A stretch of 29,863 bases of DNA from Hofstenia miamia. Taxonomy: Eukaryota > Xenacoelomorpha > Acoela > Hofsteniidae. The stretch is taken from positions 136,421-166,283 of the forward strand of contig CABFPE010000052.1 of NCBI GenBank assembly GCA_900660155.1. The letters are read 5' to 3'. Both the position numbers and the translations under genes were made by a program. This document shows, piece after piece, positions 10,585-22,500 of this stretch; the stretch's first letter is position 1, and each line of letters opens with the position of its first letter. The notes under the pieces were generated by a model. It saw only the letters and a list, made by a program, of their open reading frames with translations, was not told the DNA's origin and did not search any database.

Positions 10585-13500
10585 CAATTTTCTTTATTGT
10601 AAGGCTATGGATAGACTATGTGATTGGTCACGGATGATCTATCACATTTTGGTAAAATCGCACGTCTAACCACCGAGATAACCGTGGCCTAAACAGTGTC
10701 TGTTAATATTACTTAGGGTGGTCAAAAAGTTTTGAGACTTTCCTTTTAATAAAAATAAATATTTGTATTATAAAATAAAACTATATTTTTGTTAGATATA
10801 GTCACCGTCTAAATTGATTACACGATTTAATTCATTCATTAGGCGATCAAATTTTTTCTTAAATGCGTTTTTATTTATACCAACCAACGTATCCAAAAGG
10901 AAAGTTTCCAATTCATCGACTGAAGCAAAACTAATTTTGTCTCTCTTGACTTCAAAGAAAGAAAATATCCAACGATCAAGCATGTTGAAGTCAAGTGAGT
11001 AAGGCGGTTGCTTCCATAAAGTGACGTTTTTTTTATTAAAAAATTCAAGGGATTGTCTGGACACATGTGGTCGCGCATTGTCTTGGATTAAAATAATCTT
11101 TTTGTATGGTAATGGATCGCTAGAATGAGCAAATTTTTTATGAATATTTTTTATGCACTTGATATATCTTGCACTGTCAACGTTCCTTCCGTCCTTGAGA
11201 ACTTCACAGTTCCATTTACCACTCAACGATATTGCTACCACTATCATTAATTTTTTATACGATATTGTTCGCCGACAAACCTTTGGTTTCTCACTCGCAT
11301 CAGATATCCAAGATTTATTGGATTGTTTAGATAACCGTTGCACGTGACGATACAAATGAGCCATATTATGCCTGGATTCTATAGTAAAAAACAGGAGTCT
11401 TAAAACTTTTTGACCACCCTAAGTATTACTAGTTAATTCCATAAAAAACTAAACAAATGCAGAATTTTACTAAAGATAACCGTTAATCAGAAATTAGAAT
11501 TGCTCAATTTATAATCAAGATTAATGAAAGTTTCCAAAGAGATAAATTTAAGTATTATTCAAATGGCAATGCAGTAGCCTACGGAAAGACTAAAATTTTC
11601 TGAACGTTTAGGTTCTCATAGATTTTTCTATCAAATTAAGCAAAATGTTCCCTATTTATCAAATAAAACAAAAAATATGTTTCTTAATTTTGGTCTGTAA
11701 ATTGCCGGTCCCGTCCCCAGCCGGCCGGCATTCGATTCCATCTCTGATACAGATAATGCATAAACAGTAAACACGTGCAGTTTTGATTAATACAGAACAC
11801 TCCATTACTTAAATCGTTTTGAACAATATTCATACAAGTGCACACAGCATATGAAACAATTTAGTCAATCGCAGTGATTTTCATTCAACACATATCTGCA
11901 ATTGAAGTAACAGTAAGTTTTCTCATTAATTTTATGATTTATCGTTGTTGGTATTCCGTGTGTTTGCTTTCATGTTTTGTATTTATCAAATGTTTTCGAA
12001 TATTTTATATCTCTTTTCTCAGTTCTTTGTGGCTTCTGGAAATGATGTGGCCATTTTCTACTACTGGTAGCTTCAATGATTGCAATCATTTCATTATTTG
12101 CTTGTTGAGTAACATGATCCATAGATTCTAAGCTGCTTTTGTCATCTCCGTTTGTTTTCTTTAACATCATGTGTCTTTCTTGGGTTGATAAACTAAATGC
12201 GTATCATTTCTTCATATACATTTACGCAAGAATCAATTTGAGGTTGAGCATATTTGTCATTTTTAGCAATTTGTGGCCTGACTCATCATTCAATCTGATT
12301 TTTTCGTGAACAACAATAAAAAATTAACTGTATTACATATGCCAATTTGCTTTATCGAAAATGTCAACATTATCTTGAATCAATCCTACAAGCTCAGTTT
12401 CGTTGCGAGATGACAAAATTGTAATAGAGGTCAGGATTAGAATTGAGAAATTTTATTTTTCCATTTTTTGGTATGGATGTTATTTGCCAAGAAACGTTAT
12501 TTTGCCGCGAAGTAGCTTTTTAAAAACTTTTTGGCATCAACCTCGTGTTAATACAAAGCCATGAGCAGATTTTGTTCAACACCATACTGCGACCTAATGA
12601 TTTTTAAAACCTTTCAGTTTTAAGCAGCATATTATTTCTATTGTTAAGAATACAAGTGTCCCAGATTTGGTGTAAGCCTAAATTAGAAATTTTTCCGTTT
12701 TTGGTATCAAGTTAATATTAATAAATGCAAGTATTAAGCCCATTTATGTCGAAATTTTTATATCAATTTGAACTGATATGAAATTTTTTTTATTACTTTT
12801 GAAAAGTAGTTTTTTGTTGATTTACGGTGCATCATTTTGTTTGTTAAAATTGTGTGTCGAACTAGTTTTATCCTCATTTATTAAATTTTTTAATTCAATA
12901 ATTTTCTGTAAAAAGGTATTGTGCGAGTCTTTTCTGATCTATTATTTCAATAGACATAATTGAGAACAGTTTGTTTTAAAATGTACAGATTAGAATTGAT
13001 GTGTATCCCAGGAATTGTAAACTTTTGTATGTTTTTATTGCTACGAGATAAGTGGGTTACAGACATCAATTTAATTCAATTTCTCTTTTAATTTAGGATG
13101 GCATTCGAGGATTTCTGTCGAGAATTTGCTAATGTTGCAATTTGCCATCGAGAACCAGAAGAGGAAGTCAACAATAGGCGGGCTTCATCCGTCGAAAAGA
13201 CATGGTTTGTTGAAAGATTCGAATCGCGATGGGATGCTTCTTCCGCCGGTGGATGCAGAAATTTTCCAGGTTTGGCGGCTACCGCTATTTTATTCATGTC
13301 ATTTAGAAATAGCATTGTTATGAAAATTGTATATAAAACGGTTGAGGACAGGAGTGTGCAGCATTATTTGTAATAGGGCCACCTAAAAAAATTGAGTGCA
13401 TGGAGGGACAGATTGTCACTCATTTTGTAGCTAGCTCTCACAATAAGCACGCATTTCATCAGAAATGCACGCAAACAAAACTGCATTTAAATTTAAAATT

Positions 13501-16500
13501 GGAAGTATGACTGATGTTTAATTGTTTATTGGTATTACTTCGAAAAAGACAATAGGATAGGGCCAAAGTAATATAAAACATATAAAATTTTCATAAAGGT
13601 GCCTGAGCACAAATATTTAAAAGTATCAAGGACCACCAGGAATGTTTGGCAGGCCGAATTGTGGCACACAGGCCGTCATTTGCACACTTCAGGTTTGGAA
13701 CCATAATGACCTTTGATTTCGTTTTGAATACAGTTTAATTTTTATCTTTCTGATAATAGTAGAGATAAGAATGAACGATAGTTTGAGAAATGTATAAAAT
13801 TGTTTTATATATTGAGTTGTATTATATTTTAGAAACATTCCATTACAATCCTCAATTTCGAACACAGCTAGTTGATGTTGACGAAGAGGACGATGATGAT
13901 CTTTGCACACTTGTAGTTTCTCTTCTTCAATGTGACACTCGTGGACTTGGGAAGGAAAAACATTGTATAGGAATTTCAGTTTATAAGGTTTGCATTTTCT
14001 CAATTATATTTAATCTTTTTAAGTATAAGTGTTAGTTTCAGGGTATTTGTTTCGTCAACATTTATTCTTCTGTAATTAAGTGAGATTGTTTGGTGTTCAA
14101 CATTATTAAGGCTACCTTTATAGGTAGCCTCGATATTATAATTAGATTAACGGTATTTACCCTGTAAAAACGTTTTGATATTTGCCGTTTCTTTAATTTA
14201 ATTACACAATTTTTCTTTATCAGCTCTTTACAATAGTAATACAGCTATCTCGCCAATTTTTTGAGCTCCAAAGTTATAATACTTTATGCAATACTTTATG
14301 CTAATAAGTACAAATTTCAAGTCTTTGACACGAAACTTATTACAGTGAATTGCGATTTTTAATCTCAATATTTTCTTGATATTCTTCTTTTTCGAATGAA
14401 ATTCTTCCATGATCGCGCTCAATTTCTTTCTGATATTTCCTGTTAATTCTGCTCTTAGTATTTAATGCCATATATGTTCCTTTAATTTCCCTAACCTTCT
14501 TTTATTTAGCCTATTGTAATTTACTAATTTCACGATTCCATTGATTTTCCTTGCTATGAGATTACGTATTCTTTGTACCCTTTGTTTTTCTTTCTGCAGT
14601 TTTTTAAATGGATGAATTACCTATAGAATCTACTGCAAATATAACCTTTGCTAATACCATCTCAATCACTTAAAACGATATTTTCAAAGTCAGAGATGTG
14701 TCAGGTAAACAGTCCATCACATTATGAAAAAAATTCAAGATTTTGCTCAATTCTGGTGTTATGCCGAATGTGTAAAACAAATTGGCTGTTCATATCAAAT
14801 CTCTGTCCCCACACCAGCTGCAGAAAATATTTTTCGAACCGTAACAAGCTCAAATAAACATTTTAACTCTTGTAACGCCAGTACGAAAAAGATTAATAGC
14901 ATTTAGTTGTCTAAACTCAAATGAAACTTTTATTCAAATTGGCTGTTCATATCAAATCTCTGTCCCCACAGCAGCTGCAGAAAATATTTTTCGAACCGTA
15001 ACATTTTAACTCTTGTAACGCCAGTACGAAAAAGATTAATAGCATTTAGTTGTCTAAACTCAAATGAAACTTTTATTCAAATTGGCTGTTCATATCAAAT
15101 CTCTGTCCCCACAGCAGCTGCAGAAAATATTTTTCGAACCGTAACATTTTAACTCTTGTAACGCCAGTACGAAAAAGATTAATAGCATTTAGTTGTCTAA
15201 ACTCAAATGAAACTTTTATTCAAATTGGCTGTTCATATCAAATCTCTGTCCCCACAGCAGCTGCAGAAAATATTTTTCGAACCGTAACATTTTAACTCTT
15301 GTAACGCCAGTACGAAAAAGATTAATAGCATTTAGTTGTCTAAACTCAAATGAAACTTTTATTCAAATTGGCTGTTCATATCAAATCTCTGTCCCCACAG
15401 CAGCTGCAGAAAATATTTTTCGAACCGTAACATTTTAACTCTTGTAACGCCAGTACGAAAAAGATTAATAGCATTTAGTTGTCTAAACTCAAATGAAACT
15501 TTTATTCAAATTGGCTGTTCATATCAAATCTCTGTCCCCACAGCAGCTGCAGAAAATATTTTTCGAACCGTAACATTTTAACTCTTGTAACGCCAGTACG
15601 AAAAAGATTAATAGCATTTAGTTGTCTAAACTCAAATGAAACTTTTATTCAAATTGGCTGTTCATATCAAATCTCTGTCCCCACAGCAGCTGCAGAAAAT
15701 ATTTTTCGAACCGTAACATTTTAACTCTTGTAACGCCAGTACGAAAAAGATTAATAGCATTTAGTTGTCTAAACTCAAATGAAACTTTTATTCAAATTGG
15801 CTGTTCATATCAAATCTCTGTCCCCACAGCAGCTGCAGAAAATATTTTTCGAACCGTAACATTTTAACTCTTGTAACGCCAGTACGAAAAAGATTAATAG
15901 CATTTAGTTGTCTAAACTCAAATGAAACTTTTATTCAAATTGGCTGTTCATATCAAATCTCTGTCCCCACAGCAGCTGCAGAAAATATTTTTCGAACCGT
16001 AACATTTTAACTCTTGTAACGCCAGTACGAAAAAGATTAATAGCATTTAGTTGTCTAAACTCAAATGAAACTTTTATTCAAATTGGCTGTTCATATCAAA
16101 TCTCTGTCCCCACAGCAGCTGCAGAAAATATTTTTCGAACCGTAACATTTTAACTCTTGTAACGCCAGTACGAAAAAGATTAATAGCATTTAGTTGTCTA
16201 AACTCAAATGAAACTTTTATTCAAATTGGCTGTTCATATCAAATCTCTGTCCCCACAGCAGCTGCAGAAAATATTTTTCGAACCGTAACATTTTAACTCT
16301 TGTAACGCCAGTACGAAAAAGATTAATAGCATTTAGTTGTCTAAACTCAAATGAAACTTTTATTCAAATTGGCTGTTCATATCAAATCTCTGTCCCCACA
16401 GCAGCTGCAGAAAATATTTTTCGAACCGTAACATTTTAACTCTTGTAACGCCAGTACGAAAAAGATTAATAGCATTTAGTTGTCTAAACTCAAATGAAAC

Positions 16501-19500
16501 TTTTATTCAAATTGGCTGTTCATATCAAATCTCTGTCCCCACAGCAGCTGCAGAAAATATTTTTCGAACCGTAACATTTTAACTCTTGTAACGCCAGTAC
16601 GAAAAAGATTAATAGCATTTAGTTGTCTAAACTCAAATGAAACTTTTATTCAAATTGGCTGTTCATATCAAATCTCTGTCCCCACAGCAGCTGCAGAAAA
16701 TATTTTTCGAACCGTAACATTTTAACTCTTGTAACGCCAGTACGAAAAAGATTAATAGCATTTAGTTGTCTAAACTCAAATGAAACTTTATTTAAATTGG
16801 ATGGAGGGAATATTCTTGTAATATGTTTAACCCATTGTTGCATGAATGTTGTATCACCTCAGACTTTTAAGCGAACAGGAGTTCTTTTTCACACTTAATC
16901 AAAATAATTGCCAGTGTAACAGAGATTTTAAAAAATTCGAGACGCAATTCCAAAGCTTATTGATTTTATGCTATAAAAATACTTTTGTGAAACAAATATT
17001 CATTTCATATCAATTTGCATGACACTTTATTTATTAAATTTAAGTATTTTTTGATTAGTTGGTTTGAAAAATGTATGGTATTTGACTAAGAGGATTATAT
17101 GCGACTTACTTTAAGTCATATATTTCGAGTATTGAAAGGGCCTAAATAGACCTGTGTTATAGTATATTAATAATTTTATTAAAGATTGACAAGGGTGCTC
17201 CATCTACATTGGACTATGAATATATCATGTACCATAAACAAGTTGCGCGGTCGAAGACATTCAGCGACTCACGAGAAACCGTCCTTCGAACGAAATTACC
17301 ACCGGGCGAATATTGCATCATTCCTAGCACATTTGAAAGCAAGAAGCACGGATCATTTCTCATGCGCATCTTCACAGAACAACGCGTTAAATCAAAGTAT
17401 GATTACACTTTCCTAAAATTTTGTCTGGCAATAATTGTTTAACAATTCAAAGCTCATGTTGTTGGATAGATGCTCCCTAATGACAAGTTTTTTGTTACTA
17501 ATAAATATTATCATGTTGTTGGATAGATGCTCCCTAATGACAAGTTTTTTGTTACTAATAAATATTATCATGTTGTTGGATAGATGCTCCCTAATGACAA
17601 GTTTTTTGTTACTAATAAATATTATCATGTTGTTGGATAGATGCTCCCTAATGACAAGTTTTTTGTTACTAATAAATATTATCGGCTAAAAACTGCACTA
17701 TAACACTTAGTATCGTTTTAATGCACTAAAGTAATTCTTTATTTATGACAAATTATTTAGAGAAGTTGATGATGAAACTTCCGGCTCCATTCAATTCCAG
17801 GTTAGCTCCTTTCTAGGTTTTACATTTATGTTATTCTTTCTCTTTTTAGCGTTATGTAAGTACGCATGATAGAAATGTTAGACCCTTTCATTACTGTTGT
17901 CCAACTGAATTTAGTTTAGTATACAGCATGAACCCTTTTTTAATGCTTTTATCTCATTGGTATGGCGTTTAACTTTATGTTTATCATTGATTTTTAATTT
18001 TTTTAATGTTTTAAAAACTAAATATGTTGAGAGTCTTTCTCCAAACTGAACTATTTCATTTATAAGTGGCTAAATTGAGTTTACTTTGTGTAGGTTTTTC
18101 ATACTACAATATATGTAGTATTTCACATTAATGCTAAATTCACATGTGCTCTTTGGTATATATCTATATGCATTAACTATATTAAGACGTAGTTCTACTA
18201 ATATTATACTCAATTTTTAAATTCTGAAATTTTATATTGCTCGTTATAAGCATGATAAAATCTCCAAAAAGCATTTTGTTTGGTGTTTGCATTCCAGTAC
18301 CAAAAATTGCGATTGTTCTTTAATGGGAAAATCTATAAATACATTTACTCTAGAACTTCACACCGTCCGAACTAAAAACAGCAGAAGATATGGCAGACGC
18401 CTTTGATGAACTTGCAGGAAACTCTGGTCATTTAGGTGTTTGGAAAATCCAGCCATTGTTAAATCGCATGGCACTTTTCAAAGGTGCGTTCGCCTTTATT
18501 TACATGTAGTTTACTTAGCATCAATGTTTCTTTTCTAAAATCAAGCACAGTTGTATTTAAACAAAAACACATGCATTAAGAACTTCACACTGGGTAATTC
18601 TGGATGCAGAACAAAATAATATGGTGTATATCTAGCTTATAATTTTTTATTCTAGAGATACATCAAACGCAGTACAGTCTAGAAGCTTGTCGCAGCCTTG
18701 TTTGTACATTTGATGTAAGATATTTAATTCTCTACAAAATGTTATTTTTTGTTTAGAGAAATGGCTCAGGTGTTTTGGAATATGAAGAATTAGTGGAAGT
18801 CTATAGATTTTTATCAATGCTCAAGGTTGGTTAATTTAATGTTGAACAATTCATGTTACACTGTGTTGTCCAATATTCACACTTTATATTTTGAAGTGGG
18901 GATGATTTTGAAATTCAACTATATATCTTATGCTTTCAAGACATGTTTTCATATAATCATAGCTGTCAAATTAAGAGATTATTATCACAATATAAAGAAA
19001 TTTGTTTTTAAGCATTTGCTTATAATTGTACACTGAAACTAATTAAGGTTAATACATGATAGATGCTTATGATCAAACAAGTATTACAAATAAATCCTTT
19101 CGCACACATGCTTTGATGTTACATTATCAACTTTCTGTAGCCCTTACATTGGATTCTTCAAGGTCTTACTGGTCAATTTCTTGTCAATTTTGATGTTATT
19201 TAAGAGCACTATATCAATATTGACAAAGTTATCTTCTTTTCAACTAGATCTCTTGTGATTTCAATCTAAGTATTAAAACGTTATTAGTAGAATAGAATCA
19301 AATTAGAACAAACTTTCATACGATTTCAGATTTGCAGTGCTTTGATGCAAGCCAATGATATCAAAATGTTAAAATTTTTTATTGATCAGGTAAAATATCT
19401 ATATGTACTTTTTTATTTAAATTTAAGAAATTTATTCGTACCTTGAATGTGCACTTCCATGTTGCTGTAGTGAGATTTTACTTTATGTTTGGATATATTC

Positions 19501-22500
19501 TGTGTGCACACATAAGATTTCTTTCTCCTTAGAAAAGGATTTTAATTAAGTCTTTGTTAGGGATACTGGCCATTCCTTTCCAGAAGATGAATTGAAAATA
19601 CTATTGGCAGTGAGTTTAGTTCTTAATTTTTGTACGCAATTGGAGAAGTGTAATCGTTATGCCTCACGTTTTGAATAATCGATGTTGGATCACGCATATT
19701 ATTTGATTTGGGAATGCTTTCAGCAACTATTCTTTTGCGGAGTCTCAGGAATCACATAAACTTTAATTGAGCAATGCTTTAGTATTCTAGTTAGGGTTAG
19801 GGTTGGGGTTAGGGTTAGTATTCTATTATTCTTTTCATTTCGATAGCAACAGGCAAATCTGTGGGTCCAAACATTTTTTTGGCAAATCGAACAAATCTTA
19901 TGAAACAGTTAACTAAATTGTTGAATCCAGCTAAATAAATTCAACAAAAATTTAGGTATTAATCTATTACTGTATATATTCAATTTAATATTGAATAAAT
20001 TTAAACATAAGAAACTAAAAACTTAATGCACTAATTGAAATATTATTAAATTGCCTTTGTATTCCCTGAAAACATTAAGTTCTTTCCTAAATATTTTATG
20101 ACCTTTTTAACAACATATAATATTAAGTTCTTCTGGGTAGCTTATTTTAGAACTACTAGAAGATAGTACTTGCTACAATTACTTATAGCTACCACCTCGG
20201 CGTCCTATAATTCATTCAATCCAACATCATTGGTTAGATGAACTGGAAAATAGTGATAAAAATTATTTAAAATGTCACAACCCATGTAAGAATATTTTTG
20301 ATTAACGCATTCTTATTTCGGTTGAACAACCCACAGCTGAATGCCCGATCCGTAAATTACACATGAAAACGAGAATTGTGAGAATTATTGGAAACATAAA
20401 ACTCGCTTTTCCTTACCACTGTTTCAATATAGCAAACGTTTGCGAACAACGCTGAAATCTGATAACACTCATGTCAATTGGAGCAATTCTAGTTAAACTA
20501 CAGTTAAACAATGTATTCTTGGGAGATGTTGTTGAAAGTAATTCTTCGCATTTGAATTTATTGCCGATATTTTATGTGGCTAATTTGTTGGAGCAATGCT
20601 ATCATGACTGCAAAAAAACTCCGTGGAAATCCGTGAACAAATGGAATATATAAATAAGATCATTAAAGACGTGGTAATGAAAGTTTTCATCAGATTCTGA
20701 CTTTCTCTTTGGTGACAATTACACAGTACCTTTCCCAGCATCCTGTTAGGTTTCCTAGAAAATGATGGTTTCAATTAAGACTTCGCGGTTTTTCATATTC
20801 CTGTAGTTGCCGTTTACTCCTCATCAACTGGATTGAAGGGTTGTTTTTTAACACTTGTATTCCCATATGAAAAACAGCTCCACTTGGCGTTGAAAAAGCT
20901 GGCAAATCACCGGTTTTCTCATTCAATTTAGTCATATGAGCACTCAAAATAATTCATTTAAAAATGTAAATAGTGACTTTTCAGTAATTGCTCCATTGAT
21001 ATTCAGAAACATACGTTTTTTAACAGTTTCAAATAATAATCTATTTCTTAGTTTTGTAATGGTGGCATCTCCAAAACTGTTATAACGCCCATTTTCGGAT
21101 TAAGATGGTCTAATTACAAACACATATTTTGTTATTGCAGCACGTTTTACTTGAAAAATGTATTCTATGTATTTTTAATTATTTATTAAAACCCTGCCTA
21201 TTGTCCTGTAACAACATCTATTGGCATCATTTTTGTTGATCACAACTCACGGATGCATGTCAATTTTAAATATTATTTCGAATTAGTAACGTTTATGTTT
21301 TCTGCTAAAAGAAGTATTTAAGCTCTAAACAATGATCAAACTGACCCGGTTTCGGGTCGATCCGCCCCGACCCGTTTACTACTGTCATAAATTAAAGATA
21401 GTCTCGTCGATAAAAAATCTGCTGAGATAAAGACCTTCACCACGGTGCCAATGTGCCCACAAATTTCGCTTTTTCTTTTCTATTAAAATCAATAGATTCT
21501 AGTATTGTGTTACAATATTTTCAGACAACTCTACAAACTTTCTGTTAACCAGCACCAATGTATTGGAATGTGTGATATTTTGTTAGTGGTGCATTGGTGC
21601 CCTCTGGATGTTACATATCACATCTATTTTGTTTCATTCTTTTCTTCCACTATTGTTTTTGCATCATCTATTTTATTTGATTTGCGGATTTGGCTTCAAT
21701 ATTTGCAGTTTTTTATTAAGTGTATTAGTATAGAAAATGCTACCATTCTGTATGTTCAAATACAAGTTAATTAATTATTAATAATCACTACACAACAAAT
21801 TTTACATTAAAAATATATATACAAGTGATAGCCGGAATGTGAGCTGAGAGCTCCCATTCGAAGTAAATGACTAAAAAATTGCTCTTTGGATTTTTGTAAA
21901 GTTGGTCTTGTATAAATCTCATTTATGCAAAAAATTTGTTTTGAATATATTCTCTGAAATTTTAAATTAATAGTATATGTCATAGACATAACTTTGTCTA
22001 TTAGGATAGCTAAAGTATTTAAATTTAAAATTTTTGTGAAGTTGTTGCTGTATATTTATCTTATTTTTATTTGTACTGGCTTGTTATCGTACATACAAAT
22101 ATAACTTTACTCTCCTAAGCTCGTTATCATCCTTTAAGGTAAAGATTGGTTACTGGTCGTCAATTTCGGTGACAAGTACCACAGATGTACTCAAAGTCAT
22201 GCCCTATATTTAGTTAAACATAATTATCATAAATATAAACAATGATAAAAATATGTATAAAGATAACTGGAAAGATAAAGGCCAATTTGAGGAAAACTTG
22301 TTATATCTAAAATGGTAAATAAATCAGCGGATAGGGAAATATTTAAATAAAATTATTACGACTAAAGGGGGTGATACACTATCAAACCTCCGATCAAGCA
22401 AACAATTAATTTTAATTGGTCTCCAAACATGTTGCGGCGATACATTATCAAACATTCGTCAAAACAAGCCATCAGACAAACAGCAAACTCTACTGGAAAA

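Larger units (their letters stand above)
4828..13096 (+). other. calpain intron, 8.3 kb, rich in transposon remnants
   Basis: The intron opens with GTAATA and closes with AATTTAG. It contains a mini Tc1, the 6621-8377 element, a mini mariner, a gapped TA microsatellite and a minus-strand coding remnant at 11970-12440. The stretches 5361-6620, 8378-10314, 11424-11960 and 12441-13096 are AT-rich and show no feature I can support beyond short microsatellites. Confidence 0.75.

Noticed and set aside
10276..10669. Long frames of alternating Tyr-Ile
   Set aside because: Translation of a TA microsatellite and an N gap.
10814..11347. Plus-strand frames within the mariner
   Set aside because: Shadows of the minus-strand transposase frame.
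12778..12963. Plus-strand Leu/Phe-rich frame resembling a membrane protein
   Set aside because: Composition follows from T-rich DNA; no signal, splice or family evidence.
14778..16797. CRISPR-like array
   Set aside because: The whole 143-bp unit repeats with no unique spacers, and the context is a eukaryotic intron.
17413..17689. Repeat protein frames on both strands
   Set aside because: They arise because 57 bp is a multiple of three; both cross intron sequence and lack start or splice logic.
20471..20774. Overlapping frames on both strands
   Set aside because: Neither shows a family motif; possible short coding fragments need three frames to join.
21505..21774. 89-codon plus-strand frame with many Cys and Phe
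   Set aside because: No conserved spacing or splice signals; T-rich composition explains it.
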